This document shows positions 35,754 through 45,476 of a DNA stretch of 64,000 nucleotides, one piece after another (the first letter of the stretch is position 1; every line of letters starts with the position of its first letter). The notes under the pieces are model-generated. The model was not told the origin of the DNA and did no database searches. It saw nothing but the letters and a program-made list of their open reading frames with translations. Origin of the DNA: Pseudomonadota bacterium (GTDB taxonomy: Bacteria > Desulfobacterota > Desulfobacteria > Desulfobacterales > Desulfolunaceae); contig JAHIRD010000148.1 of assembly GCA_018818835.1 (NCBI GenBank), positions 62,001 to 126,000 on the forward strand. The letters are read 5' to 3'. A program made the position numbers and the translations under genes.

Positions 35754-37920
35754 TTCAAAGCTGAAACGGCGCGAAACCGCTGACAGTCTGAGCTATGAAA
35801 AGGCTCTCAAGGGACTGGCCCATGTGGTGACCCGGGGCGACTATGAGCGAACCATCGCCACCACAAATCCGGTCCTGGCCTGTGCCTCAGTCATCGCCGC
35901 CAAGAGGGGATTTGAAATAAAAGAGCCTTTGGACATGCCCGAAGGGGATTCCAAATATCAAGTCATCGCCCTTGCCAGGTATTCGGGTTTCAGGGTTCGG
36001 GAAGTGGTTCTCAAAGGGAACTGGATCAAAAGGGATGGCGGACCCATGCTGGCATTTTATGAAGAAGGCATGCAGCCGGTCTGTCTTTTGCCCCTAAGAT
36101 CAAACGCCTATGAGGCCTTTGATCCCCTCACCGGAGAACGACGGACCATGACCGAAGAAGAGTCCTTACGGCTTTCACCCATGGCCTTCACGTTTTACAA
36201 ACCATTTGATTCAAAACCTTTGACACTCATGGATATCTGCAGAATGATTCTGTGGGAAAGCAAAGGGGATATTTACGCCGTCGGCATTCTCGGCACCATC
36301 GTAGGGCTTATTGGTATGGCAACCCCTGTGGTCACGGGGATTATATTTGACAGCATTATCCCCGAAGCTGCACGGTCCCGGATGACGCAGATTTTTTTCA
36401 TACTCTTTGCCCTTGCCCTTTCCACAAGTTTATTTGAACTGGCCAAAGGATTCTCCCTTGTACGCATCCAGGGCAAGGTGAATCATGCGGTTCAATCGGC
36501 GTTGTGGGACAGGCTCCTGGGCCTGCCTGTGCCGTTTTTCAGAAATTACTCGTCTGGAGATCTTGCAAAACGAAGCCTTGGGATTACCACCATTATTGAC
36601 ATGGTTGCAGGGGCGGCTCTGAACACGGTACTTTCATCCATTTTTTCCATATTCAATCTGTTCCTCCTTTTTTATTATGATTGGGGATTGGCCCTGATTG
36701 CTGTGGGATTAACCTGTGTGACCCTTCTCTGCACATTGACCATCAACCTGATTCAACTTAAACATCAGAGGGCATCCATCCGGATCAGTAATAAAAATGC
36801 GGGTTTTCTTTTCCAGCTGATCAGCGGGGTGGCAAAGGTCAAAATGACAGGCTCTGAAAAACGGGCCTTTGTCAAATGGAGCGACCTTTTTTCAATCAAT
36901 CGCAAGGCCCTGTTTTCAGCGGGGCTTGCCCAGAATGTGTTGACGGCCTTTAATTCCGTGTTTCCTTTGCTCACAAGCATGACTCTTTTTTCATGGATGA
37001 TATTTTATATGAAAGATCCCATGACAACAGGATCATTTCTTGCCTTTATCGCCGCATTCGGTGCATTTCAAGGCGCATTGCTCAATATGACCGGGGTGTT
37101 TACCTCGTCCCTGGCTGTCGTCCCCATCTATGAAGCCCTCAAGCCCATTCTTATCACCCAGCCCGAGAACGATCAGCAGAAATCATCTCCGGGTAAGCTC
37201 ACCGGGGATATTGAAGTTGCCCATGTTTATTTCAGGTATGGGGAAGACCTCCCCCTTGTGCTGGATGATGTATCGATCAGTGCAAAACCCGGGGAGTTTA
37301 TCGCCATTGTGGGTGGGTCAGGTTCCGGAAAGTCAACGCTTTTAAGGCTTTTAATCGGGTTTGACAAGCCCGAAGCAGGAACCATCTATTATGACAAACA
37401 GGACCTTGACACCATAGATATTTTAGAATCCAGACGTCAATTCGGCGTTGCCATGCAAAATGGCATGCTGACCCAGGGCAGTATCTTTGAAAATATTGTG
37501 GGCCAGTCCAATCTGACCATTGAAGATGCCTGGGATGCGGCACAAATGGCCGGGGTGGCCGATGATATCAAAGCCATGCCCATGGGCATGCACACTGTTT
37601 TGCCTGCTGGGGGAGGGGTTTTGTCCGGGGGGCAGAGACAACGAATCGTCATTGCCCGTTCCATTGTCAAAAAGCCAAAGATCCTTTTTTTTGACGAGGC
37701 CACCAGCGCTCTGGACAACAAGACCCAGGCCGAGGTAAGCAAAAGCCTTGAGGATCTCAAGGTGACTCGTGTGGTCATTGCCCACAGGCTCAGCACAATT
37801 ATCAATGCGGACAGAATTTACGTTATGGATAAAGGCCGGGTGTTACAGTCGGGTAATTATGAGGCACTGATGGCCCAAGACGGTTTGTTCAAAGAACTTG
37901 CCGCTCGTCAGATTGCATAA
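35728..37920 (+). CDS. NHLM-type ABC exporter ATPase/permease without active peptidase
   Basis: About 730 aa. The N-terminal 150 residues are a degenerate peptidase-like or regulatory domain without the catalytic triad. TM region about 165-440. ATPase with GGSGSGKST, LSGGQRQR and FFDEATSALD. It pairs with the C39 exporter in NHLM systems, probably as a heterodimer. The start may be the ATG at 35728 (GGAAGG box 5 nt upstream) or 35713; both lie inside the end of the previous gene, so translation is coupled. Confidence 0.87.
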   Translation: MQNLSNHIDSKLKRRETADSLSYEKALKGLAHVVTRGDYERTIATTNPVLACASVIAAKRGFEIKEPLDMPEGDSKYQVIALARYSGFRVREVVLKGNWIKRDGGPMLAFYEEGMQPVCLLPLRSNAYEAFDPLTGERRTMTEEESLRLSPMAFTFYKPFDSKPLTLMDICRMILWESKGDIYAVGILGTIVGLIGMATPVVTGIIFDSIIPEAARSRMTQIFFILFALALSTSLFELAKGFSLVRIQGKVNHAVQSALWDRLLGLPVPFFRNYSSGDLAKRSLGITTIIDMVAGAALNTVLSSIFSIFNLFLLFYYDWGLALIAVGLTCVTLLCTLTINLIQLKHQRASIRISNKNAGFLFQLISGVAKVKMTGSEKRAFVKWSDLFSINRKALFSAGLAQNVLTAFNSVFPLLTSMTLFSWMIFYMKDPMTTGSFLAFIAAFGAFQGALLNMTGVFTSSLAVVPIYEALKPILITQPENDQQKSSPGKLTGDIEVAHVYFRYGEDLPLVLDDVSISAKPGEFIAIVGGSGSGKSTLLRLLIGFDKPEAGTIYYDKQDLDTIDILESRRQFGVAMQNGMLTQGSIFENIVGQSNLTIEDAWDAAQMAGVADDIKAMPMGMHTVLPAGGGVLSGGQRQRIVIARSIVKKPKILFFDEATSALDNKTQAEVSKSLEDLKVTRVVIAHRLSTIINADRIYVMDKGRVLQSGNYEALMAQDGLFKELAARQIA

Positions 37921-37976
37921 TTCATGTTTAATATATTTGCCAGTTTCTCTTAGAAAAAGAGCGGAGACGAAAGATC

Positions 37977-39140
37977 ATGATAAATGAAATCGTTTATTTT
38001 ATCGTTTTAACCCTGGTGATGGCCGGATGCTCAGGCAGTGATAACCCCGCAGAGAACCGGGCAAGGCACGCACTGAAATCAAAAGGTGATATCCTGATCG
38101 GGGCTGCTTCCCCCTGGGCTGAGAAACGAAATCTGCTCTGGGAAGGGGTTTCCATGGCGGTGGATGAGGTCAATCAGGGGGGTGGTCTTTTAAATGGCCG
38201 GAAAATTTCAGTGGTCAAAGGCGATGACAAAGGGGATCTGACAACCGGACAAATCGTTGCCCAGTCCTTTGCAGATAACGAAGACGTCGTTGCGGTCCTG
38301 GGCCATTCCAGTTCCTATATATCCATTCCCGTTTCCATCATGTACCAGTATTACGGAATTGTGATGATGTCGCCTTTGTCCACCAGTATCAAACTCACAT
38401 CCCAGGGCTATCCGGGAATATTTCGAAATATTCCCAGTGATCCGATTTTTGGAAAGAAGATTGCCGAATTCTGCCGTAAACATGGGTTCAAGAATATCCT
38501 GATATACAATATCAACGATGATTATGGCAGGGGACTGAGCAATGCCTTTGAAATAAACGCCTTGAGTCAAGGCCTGATTATTCTTGACAGGTCAAGCTAT
38601 GATGATTTGAGCTCAAAGCGGGACTTCCGGGAACAAATCAAATTCTGGAAGGATAATTATGAGTTTGATGCCATTTTTCTGGCAGGGGTTATGCCTTTGG
38701 CTGCTGATGTTGTCATTGAAATACGAAAAACAGGTGTGAATGTCCCCATTATCGGCGGTGATTCTTTGGACCAACCCATGCTCTTGAAAATTGCAGGGGA
38801 ATCGGCTGAGAATGTTTATGCCGGGTCGGTGTTTCACCCGGGTTATGATTATCCGGCAATGCAACAATTCTTGGCAAAATTTAGACAAATATACAGTAAA
38901 GATCCTGATATTGCAGCAACCCAGGGGTATGAAGCCATGATGGCCCTTGCCCAGGGAATCAAATCCGCCGGCAATACGGTTCCCTATGATATTGCGAAGG
39001 CATTGCATTCCATGAAATCATTTGAAGGGCTTACCGGTGAATTTTCCTTTGATGAAAATGGCGATGTCGAGGGCAAACCCCTGATCATGAAAGTTGTCAA
39101 AGATGGGGTTTTTCAACTTGTTGAAGGACATGACACGTGA
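37977..39140 (+). CDS. LivJ-type periplasmic binding lipoprotein
   Basis: 387 aa. Lipobox VMAGC (Cys at residue 18), then a Peripla_BP_6-type fold: DILIGAASPWAEKR, GVSMAVDEVNQGGGLLNGRK, VVAVLGHSSSYISIPVSIMYQ and FDAIFLAGVMPLAADVV. Normally these deliver branched-chain amino acids or amides to an ABC importer, but here it closes an export operon with no importer. It may sense or hold the exported peptide or a modified amino acid (inference). Only 6 bp separate it from the convergent PPTase gene. Confidence 0.8.
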   Translation: MINEIVYFIVLTLVMAGCSGSDNPAENRARHALKSKGDILIGAASPWAEKRNLLWEGVSMAVDEVNQGGGLLNGRKISVVKGDDKGDLTTGQIVAQSFADNEDVVAVLGHSSSYISIPVSIMYQYYGIVMMSPLSTSIKLTSQGYPGIFRNIPSDPIFGKKIAEFCRKHGFKNILIYNINDDYGRGLSNAFEINALSQGLIILDRSSYDDLSSKRDFREQIKFWKDNYEFDAIFLAGVMPLAADVVIEIRKTGVNVPIIGGDSLDQPMLLKIAGESAENVYAGSVFHPGYDYPAMQQFLAKFRQIYSKDPDIAATQGYEAMMALAQGIKSAGNTVPYDIAKALHSMKSFEGLTGEFSFDENGDVEGKPLIMKVVKDGVFQLVEGHDT

Positions 39141-39146
39141 TCTGAA

Positions 39147-39794
39147 TCAGATCACCCAGACAAAAAACACAAATCTGCCATCATGACTTAAGCTTAAGGT
39201 CATGTCTGTTTTTTTACCTTTGATCCAAACCTCAGGTGGACCTGTGTGACCCTTTTTATTTTGGGGTCTTTCAATGGCGATATCATCGATTGATTCACCT
39301 GAATATGATGCCAGGGATAACAGGGCCTTTTTTCTGACAAGGAGGGATTGAGCCGCTGTTGACTGATCGTAATCCAATGCCATTCCTTTCTCCATTCCTT
39401 CGACGCCAAGGTCAAGAACAAGGGATGAAGGTGACACGGAATTCATGCATATACAGCAGATTTTATCTTTATCAGACCAGGAAGACATGGAAAGGTTTTC
39501 CATGGGGGTATGGACAATGCCATTTGTCATAGAAGAAAAATCAGTTGGATAAAAGGAAACGTCAAAAGACTTGGGGGCACTGGAGATATGGGGATGATGG
39601 CGTGAAAGGGCTTTGTAAGCCGATTCCTTGGCCGCCCAGACATGCCAGAGGACCCGGTCGGGACGATCAGAGTTGTTCAGGTATTCCTGCTCACGGGACG
39701 TGAGAATTTTTCTGATAAAACGAGGGTCTTGACCTTTGCCTGTGACATGGGGCGAAGCCAGATCCACGATGTCATTTCCCAGGGCCATCAACAT
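39147..39794 (-). CDS. 4'-phosphopantetheinyl transferase
   Basis: 215 aa. The PPTase motifs GNDIVDL (residues 6-12, Asp as metal ligand) and WAAKESAYKALS (residues 53-64, Glu57 and Lys) are clear. It moves phosphopantetheine from CoA to the Ser of a carrier protein, here most likely the ACP at 40614. Last gene of the FAS operon, overlapping the acyltransferase gene by 23 nt. Its presence next to its own ACP marks the FAS set as a dedicated one. Confidence 0.88.
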   Translation of the reverse strand: MLMALGNDIVDLASPHVTGKGQDPRFIRKILTSREQEYLNNSDRPDRVLWHVWAAKESAYKALSRHHPHISSAPKSFDVSFYPTDFSSMTNGIVHTPMENLSMSSWSDKDKICCICMNSVSPSSLVLDLGVEGMEKGMALDYDQSTAAQSLLVRKKALLSLASYSGESIDDIAIERPQNKKGHTGPPEVWIKGKKTDMTLSLSHDGRFVFFVWVI

Positions 39795-40512
39795 AATGAT
39801 TTTCCATATGGATCAGGGTTTCAATGATTTGTCTTGAGTAATCACGCTGGGCCCGGAGTCCTTTGTGCCGGGTTTGGGGTGTGATGGGGCAGATGGCCAT
39901 GTTGAACTCCTGTCTAAAGGCAGGAACGCGACTGAATGTGTTTTGTTTAAGGCCCCTCAGGTAGATACACATCACGTTGCAATCAGGGATTTGTGAAAGA
40001 AGACGGCCCACACCGTATGAATACTCATGGGGATCGATCCGGCCGCTGCGTGATCGTGTGCCTTCGGGGAAAATCATCAGGCTTTCATTTTTTTCCAGAA
40101 GGAACTCACATTTTGCAAGGCTTTTCGCTACCGATGCCCGATCACCTTTCCGGATAACCGGGATGCATTTGCAGACAAAGGTGAGAAGACTTATAACTAT
40201 ATTTTTGTTAAAGTTTTTCTTTTCCGGCATGTTCCAGGGAAGCTGATGATAATGGATCATGTATTTGTAACACGGGGCCATGGCATAGGCAATGATCACC
40301 GAATCAATGAGGGTCAAATGATTGGCGCAGATCAGCCATGGGCCCGGATGACGGCGGTACATCCGTTTGACCGTTTCCCGGATCTGCTCAAGGTGCCTGA
40401 TCCGATATCCCACACAATGGATGAGCAGATAAATCAGGGGGCCCGTTATAAAAATCGCAAACCGTCCCATAAGATACTGGAAACGCACATGTGCTTTTAC
40501 CGAATCATTCAT
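39772..40512 (-). CDS. PlsC-type 1-acyl-glycerol-phosphate-like acyltransferase
   Basis: 246 aa from the ATG at 40512, which has a GAGG box 6 nt upstream. The HX4D motif NHLTLIDS and the FPEGTRSRSGR motif define the PlsC family, with one N-terminal TM (residues about 16-35). It moves an acyl chain from ACP or CoA to an alcohol or amine. In this operon it is the best candidate for handing on the product of the dedicated FAS. Acceptor unknown: lysophospholipid, or less likely a sugar or peptide. Confidence 0.82.
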   Translation of the reverse strand: MNDSVKAHVRFQYLMGRFAIFITGPLIYLLIHCVGYRIRHLEQIRETVKRMYRRHPGPWLICANHLTLIDSVIIAYAMAPCYKYMIHYHQLPWNMPEKKNFNKNIVISLLTFVCKCIPVIRKGDRASVAKSLAKCEFLLEKNESLMIFPEGTRSRSGRIDPHEYSYGVGRLLSQIPDCNVMCIYLRGLKQNTFSRVPAFRQEFNMAICPITPQTRHKGLRAQRDYSRQIIETLIHMENHYVDGPGK

Positions 40513-40613
40513 ACTTACCTCAAATATTAGTCCCATATGTCCTATAACCATCCATAGGTTTCACCCATCCATGATTTTTTACCCAGGATGGGTGAAAAAT
40601 TAATCCCATCATC

Positions 40614-40874
40614 CTATGCCGCAGTCATTTCCTTTTTTTTCTGAATCACATCCATCAGTTGACCAATGGTTCGGATATCGTCCATATCGTCATCACCGAT
40701 TTCAATGTCAAACACATCTTCAAAGGTGATGATGATATCCACAAGCCGGGCTGAATTGATGTTCAGATCCTGAATAAGTCGTGTGTCTTTGGTGGCTGTA
40801 TCCAGAAGCTCTTTATCTTTGACATAAGCACTGATGGTCTTTTGAATGGTTTCAAACATGGTTTTGTCGTTCAT
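40614..40874 (-). CDS. Acyl carrier protein with atypical NSA motif
   Basis: 86 aa, helical ACP fold. The phosphopantetheine site reads LNINSARLVDI, with Ser41 flanked by Asn and Ala instead of the common Asp-Ser-Leu/Met. The DVFDIEIGDDD part following is typical. AAGGAG 7 nt before the ATG. It is separated from the KS gene by about 180 nt with a hairpin, the largest gap in the operon, perhaps to set a high ACP level. Confidence 0.85.
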   Translation of the reverse strand: MNDKTMFETIQKTISAYVKDKELLDTATKDTRLIQDLNINSARLVDIIITFEDVFDIEIGDDDMDDIRTIGQLMDVIQKKKEMTAA

Positions 40875-41001
40875 GGTATTTCTCCTTTGGTTTTTTTAAA
40901 AAGTTTGACAAATATGTATTTTGATAGGGCTTCATTGGTTTGAGTTCATAAAGTAAAATATTGGTCATATGATTAATCATTAAACACACGACCCGTTTGA
41001 C

Positions 41002-41018
41002 CAGATTTTTAAAATCTG
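41002..41018. repeat. Inverted repeat between KS and ACP genes
   Basis: CAGATTTT-T-AAAATCTG, a near-perfect 8-bp-arm palindrome with no T-run after it. Possible RNA-processing or operator site upstream of the ACP gene. The palindrome ATGATTAATCAT also lies nearby (40970-40981). Confidence 0.35.
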
Positions 41019-41058
41019 ACCGCCGGAGGCAATTTCTTTGTGCCCTTCGTGTGCGTTA

Positions 41059-42342
41059 TTATTCTTCGTCTTTCCATTTTCTTAAAATCAGGCATCCATT
41101 AACATCCCCAAACCCAAAACTGGTCTTGGCAAGGGTGGTCAGCTCAGGTATTTCCAATGTTTTTCGCACGATGCTTTTTTCATAGGGACGGATGTCCGGG
41201 TGTATATCCTCGCAATTGAGGGAGGGATGAAGAAACCCCTTTTTCAATTCCAGGACAGCGGCAATGGTTTCAATGGCTCCGGCTGCACCCAGGCAGTGGC
41301 CGATCATGGATTTGGTGGCATTGATAAAGGGAAAATCTTCGTCTCTTCTGTCCAGAACCTGGGCCCAGTTTTTGAACTCATAGGGGTCTGCCAGGGTTGC
41401 CGTGAGGTGGCCGCTGATGGCGTCAATTTCATGGGGATGAATGTTTGCATCAGCCATGGCTGCCTTGAGGCAGCGCTGGACACCTTCGGCACTGGGGGCT
41501 GTCATGGTCCCTCCCTTTCTCTGGCCCCCACAATTGATATGGAACCCGATGATTTCAGCATAAATAGGGACACCCCGTTTTCGGGCACTTTCCAGAGATT
41601 CCAGAATCAGGATTCCAGCACCTGCTCCCGGGACAAACCCGCAGGCCGATGCACTCATGGGCCGGGACCCCTGATCAGGACTCTGGTTGAATTTTCTGGC
41701 CAGAACCCGCATGGAATCGAAACCTCCCCAGGTATAGGGTGATGCACCGTCAGATCCACCGGCCACCATGCGCTTGGCCAGGCCAGTGCGGATGCGTAAG
41801 GCTGCATGTGCAATGGCCTCGGTTCCGGTGTTGCAGGCCGATGAGTTGGATGTGACCTGGTTTCCCAGGCCTAAAAGTCCTGCGATTTTCGCACTGACAC
41901 CGCTGGCCATGACCTGCTCGATGACCCGGGTTCCCATGCGCCTGACTTTACCCTCATTGACCATGGGCACCACACGATTGGAAATCATGTCCATGTCACC
42001 GATGCCACAGCCCACCACCGCACCCGTATCCCAGTCAGCCGAACCATCCGGATCAGGTTGTTCAAGCCCTGCGTCAGCCCAGGCATCCATGGCCGCCACG
42101 CCGGCATAACAGACATTATCACTGGTGAACTCATGGTTATCTTTTCCAAAATGGTGTTCTCGTATGGCCTCAAACCCCTGGGGAACACCACCGATCTGAC
42201 AGGAAAAATTTAATGTTTCCAGCTGGGGGATAAATCGTATGCCGGATTGTCCGTTTCGCAGGGCGTCTTCAAAGTCCGCAACGGAATTGGCATTGGGTGC
42301 CACAACCCCCAGTCCTGTGATCACCACTCGGTTAACCGTCAT
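41059..42342 (-). CDS. Beta-ketoacyl-ACP synthase (FabF-like)
   Basis: About 427 aa from the ATG at 42342 (AAGGAG 6 nt upstream). Catalytic set Cys170 (NSSACNTGTEA), His312 (SGHLTATLAD) and His349 (KSMIGHCLGAAGA). The HLTAT form replaces the usual HGTST of FabF, a variant seen in specialised synthases. It extends acyl-ACP chains by decarboxylative condensation. Overlaps the dehydratase gene by 11 nt. Confidence 0.87.
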   Translation of the reverse strand: MTVNRVVITGLGVVAPNANSVADFEDALRNGQSGIRFIPQLETLNFSCQIGGVPQGFEAIREHHFGKDNHEFTSDNVCYAGVAAMDAWADAGLEQPDPDGSADWDTGAVVGCGIGDMDMISNRVVPMVNEGKVRRMGTRVIEQVMASGVSAKIAGLLGLGNQVTSNSSACNTGTEAIAHAALRIRTGLAKRMVAGGSDGASPYTWGGFDSMRVLARKFNQSPDQGSRPMSASACGFVPGAGAGILILESLESARKRGVPIYAEIIGFHINCGGQRKGGTMTAPSAEGVQRCLKAAMADANIHPHEIDAISGHLTATLADPYEFKNWAQVLDRRDEDFPFINATKSMIGHCLGAAGAIETIAAVLELKKGFLHPSLNCEDIHPDIRPYEKSIVRKTLEIPELTTLAKTSFGFGDVNGCLILRKWKDEE

Positions 42343-42802
42343 TTTCAACTCCTTTTCCGGTCAGAATGCCTTGGCATATCAAGGTGCCGTCTTCATGCTC
42401 CATACTGACCTGTGTTTTGAGGTTTCCTTTTTTGAAATATATCTTATCTGCCTTGACAATCACCCGGTCTCCGGGCCTTACAAGGCGTGAGAATTCCACG
42501 TTGTCCATCAGGGCGAACAGGGTGTTCTTTTTTATAATTTGGGATTCGGAAAGTCCCTGTTCCAGGTAATTATAAATGGCCATGACCACAAGTCCGGCCT
42601 GGGCCATGGTTTCAACCAGGATTACGCCTGGTGTAATGGGGTTTCCCGGAAAATGTCCGGAAAAAAACCATTCATCCTCTTTGAACCGGTATGATGACAC
42701 CACCTGATTCATACTGATGGTCAGAATGTCATCGATAAACCGGAAGGGTGCCTGTTGGGGAACCAGATCAAGAATTCTCCGGGTGAGTGTTTCATCCACC
42801 AT
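42332..42802 (-). CDS. 3-hydroxyacyl-ACP dehydratase (FabZ-like)
   Basis: 156 aa hotdog-fold protein. SGHFPGNPITPGVILVETMAQAG holds His50 and Glu64, the FabZ catalytic pair. It removes water from 3-hydroxyacyl-ACP. It overlaps both neighbours, fitting a tightly coupled FAS operon. Confidence 0.88.
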   Translation of the reverse strand: MVDETLTRRILDLVPQQAPFRFIDDILTISMNQVVSSYRFKEDEWFFSGHFPGNPITPGVILVETMAQAGLVVMAIYNYLEQGLSESQIIKKNTLFALMDNVEFSRLVRPGDRVIVKADKIYFKKGNLKTQVSMEHEDGTLICQGILTGKGVENDG

Positions 42803-43541
42803 ACATGCCTCCGTTTACGTGGATGACCGTGCCGTTGATATAGGTTCCCGATGTGGCAAGAAATCCCACCACCTGGGCCACTTCTTCGGGTTTACCCATG
42901 CGTCCCATGGGAATTGCAGTGAGGATGTCCTGCCGGACCTGGTCGCTTAACTCCCCGGTCATGTCCGTGTCAATAAATCCCGGCGCCACGGAATTGACCA
43001 GAATCCCGGTGTGGGCAAGCTCTTTGGACAAGGACCGGGTCAGGGCATCCAAGGCTGCTTTTTCCATGGTGTAAGGGATCTGAAGGGGGTTTCCTGTGTG
43101 GGCCGTGACACTGGACATATTGATGATACGGCCGTTTTTCTGACGAATCATAAACACCCGAAGAACCCGTTTGATCAGGTACCAGACCCCGCGCATCAGG
43201 CCTCTCTGCCTGTCAAAGGCGTCAAGATTCATGGTTCCCATGGCCCCATTCACTGACAGGCCCGCGTTGTTAACCAGAATGTCTACACGACCGCATGTCT
43301 CCTTGATCTGACTTAACATGGCATCAATCTGGTCAGGATCACAAAGATCGGCCTGGACAAGAAGACCCTGGCCTTGGATCTCAGACAGCACAGCTTGGGC
43401 CTGCTCAATGCTTTGCTTGTAATGGATGGCCACGTTGAAGCCCTGCTGGGCAAGGAGCCGGCAGCATGCGGCTCCAATGCCTTTTCCGCCGCCCGTGACC
43501 AGGGCCACGGGCAGGTTGGATTTATTCGTGTTCAACGTCAT
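42792..43541 (-). CDS. 3-oxoacyl-ACP reductase (FabG-like)
   Basis: 249 aa short-chain dehydrogenase. Cofactor motif TGGGKGIG, NNAG, catalytic Ser144, Tyr157 and Lys161 in MSSVTAHTGNPLQIPYTMEK. NADPH-dependent ketoreduction step. The start overlaps the KSIII stop by 4 nt (ATGA). Confidence 0.88.
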   Translation of the reverse strand: MTLNTNKSNLPVALVTGGGKGIGAACCRLLAQQGFNVAIHYKQSIEQAQAVLSEIQGQGLLVQADLCDPDQIDAMLSQIKETCGRVDILVNNAGLSVNGAMGTMNLDAFDRQRGLMRGVWYLIKRVLRVFMIRQKNGRIINMSSVTAHTGNPLQIPYTMEKAALDALTRSLSKELAHTGILVNSVAPGFIDTDMTGELSDQVRQDILTAIPMGRMGKPEEVAQVVGFLATSGTYINGTVIHVNGGMYGG

Positions 43542-44542
43542 GATGAGACTCCTTGATTGGTTTTGATCGTAAGCAGTGTTTCAGCCCAAGTCAGGCCGGA
43601 TCCCACCACAACCATGGCCACGCGTTGGCCTTCTTTGAGTCTGTCCCAGTTCTGGCTGAGGACCGAGGGGGCACTGGCCGCTCCGGTATTGCCATGATCC
43701 ACCACATTGAACCAGTGCCTGTTCGGTGGGATATCACACCGATGGCACACGTGGTTGAGCATTAGGAAATTGGCCTGGTGGCCGATAAAAGTCAGGGATG
43801 ATTCATGGTCCGGGTCATGGCTTTTGAGCCGTCGTAAGGACTGTGTGGCTGTTCGGATGGCAAATCCCTGGACCACTTTTCCTTGTTGGGTGAAATGTCC
43901 CATCCTGGGAATCCGGACCGTGTTCCATTCCATGGGACTGGAATCGCAATGAAGATGGGAAAAAAACTTGTCTGAGGGAATTGTGAGCGACACCACGGCG
44001 GCGCTTGTTCCGTCTCCGAACAAGGGAACTGTGTTGCGGTCCGTATAATCCACAACATGGGTGTAGTTTTCCGGGTTTATGATCAGAATATAGGCCGGTG
44101 TTTTTTCCGGTTTCATGTTATTGAGAAAGGCAAGCTGAACCAGAAAGGTACTGCAGGCTGAATTTAAATCAAAGCAGGGGGCTTCGATATTGAGGCCTGC
44201 GGCAATGCAGGCTGCTTCCGCAGGAATCGTGTGCTCGGGTGTGGAGGTGCCCGAGATGACCAGCCCGATATCTTCGGCCGTGATCCCGGCACGTGATAAG
44301 GCCATGTCCGCGGCCTTTACACCCATTTCCTGGCGGGTGTACTGACTGGCTTCCCATGCACCTCTGGGGTCCTTGTTTCGTGTCTCTCGGATATAATCAA
44401 GACTCAGGCTGGTAAAGCGTGAGGAGATTCCCACCCGGTCCATGATCCATTCATCGTCACTTCCGATGTCCAGCTCAGAGATAAATGGGTTACTGATGAT
44501 GTTGTCCGGGTGAAAATGGCCCATGCCATGAAGATAAATCAT
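43538..44542 (-). CDS. Beta-ketoacyl-ACP synthase III-like (FabH family)
   Basis: About 334 aa from the ATG at 44542. Catalytic set Cys130 (LNSACSTFL), His255 (FIGHQANFLML) and Asn285 (DHGNTGAAS). It should start chains from an acyl-CoA primer, which may be unusual (for example branched or aryl) given the dedicated setting. The start lies one base after the stop of the enoyl reductase gene. Confidence 0.85.
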   Translation of the reverse strand: MIYLHGMGHFHPDNIISNPFISELDIGSDDEWIMDRVGISSRFTSLSLDYIRETRNKDPRGAWEASQYTRQEMGVKAADMALSRAGITAEDIGLVISGTSTPEHTIPAEAACIAAGLNIEAPCFDLNSACSTFLVQLAFLNNMKPEKTPAYILIINPENYTHVVDYTDRNTVPLFGDGTSAAVVSLTIPSDKFFSHLHCDSSPMEWNTVRIPRMGHFTQQGKVVQGFAIRTATQSLRRLKSHDPDHESSLTFIGHQANFLMLNHVCHRCDIPPNRHWFNVVDHGNTGAASAPSVLSQNWDRLKEGQRVAMVVVGSGLTWAETLLTIKTNQGVSS

Positions 44543-44543
44543 A

Positions 44544-45476
44544 TCAGGCAATCCTTTCGCCGCCGTCCACACATATCAGGGCACCATTGATCCAGGCTGC
44601 CTCGTCAGTGCATAGAAGGTAAATCGCATTGGCCACATCGCCTGGCAGGGTCAGGCGGCCCATGGGATTGCGGAGCAGGGCCTGGGCCTTGATCCGTTCA
44701 TTTCCCGGAATCATGCGTAATGCCGCCGTGTCTGTGACACCGGCCTGGATCACATTGGAACGTATTCCGTAAGGTCCGAATTCAACGGCCATGGATCGAG
44801 ACAAGGATTCCAGCACGGCCTTTGCTGCTGACACGGCTGCATAGCCCTTCCAGGCAACCTGGTTCCCCTCGCTGGTCAGGGTGAGAACCCGGGCATCTTC
44901 AGCAAAAAGCGTTCGATCAAAAAGATCCTTGACCCACTCCACGATATTGACCCCCATGGCATGGAGGGTGTGTTTGAAATCATCCTGGTCCAGAAAAGCG
45001 TCCTGATTATAGGCCGGGTCAAGAAAGGGATAAAGCCGTGCTTCTCCTGTATTTAGCACCCCTTGAAATGCGTCTTTAATTTCTTCGGGTGTGCGGTTCA
45101 ATGATTCGGCAAGTTTGGCGAACACCTGTTCCGGGAACCGAGGCGAAAGGGAAGGGGCAAGCAGCTTCAGATTCCCCAGTGCCAGTGCATGGAGGACCAT
45201 CCGTACCTTTCCGTTTTGTCCCATTTCGTTTGTCAGTGAGTCCAAAACCTCTTTCCGGCCGTCTTGACTGAGTGCATCACAATTAAAACTCAGGGTCTTG
45301 ATGCCCTGTGCTCGTAATTTTTCAAATTGGAGGCCAATGTTAGCCATGGCTCCTCGTCGGTCCCTGTGAACCAGGCAGAGGTTCATGCCATGTTGGGCAA
45401 GTTTTTCTGCTGTGGCCATTCCGATTCCCCCGGATGCACCGATGATGATGGCCCAGTGGTTTGATTTAAAGTGCAT
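44544..45476 (-). CDS. Enoyl-ACP reductase-like SDR (FabI/FabL type)
   Basis: 310 aa. Cofactor loop GASGGIGM and the enoyl-reductase spacing Tyr-X6-Lys (GYAAVSAAKA, Tyr212 and Lys219) point to an enoyl reductase, not a ketoreductase. An insert at about 110-190 is longer than in FabI. It would give saturated chains, so the set is not an aryl-polyene or polyunsaturated type in which this step is lacking. Confidence 0.8.
   Translation of the reverse strand: MHFKSNHWAIIIGASGGIGMATAEKLAQHGMNLCLVHRDRRGAMANIGLQFEKLRAQGIKTLSFNCDALSQDGRKEVLDSLTNEMGQNGKVRMVLHALALGNLKLLAPSLSPRFPEQVFAKLAESLNRTPEEIKDAFQGVLNTGEARLYPFLDPAYNQDAFLDQDDFKHTLHAMGVNIVEWVKDLFDRTLFAEDARVLTLTSEGNQVAWKGYAAVSAAKAVLESLSRSMAVEFGPYGIRSNVIQAGVTDTAALRMIPGNERIKAQALLRNPMGRLTLPGDVANAIYLLCTDEAAWINGALICVDGGERIA

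Noticed and set aside
41200-41742. 180-codon forward frame opposite the ketosynthase
   Set aside because: Antisense to the catalytic Cys/His region of the KS gene; composition bias explains it.
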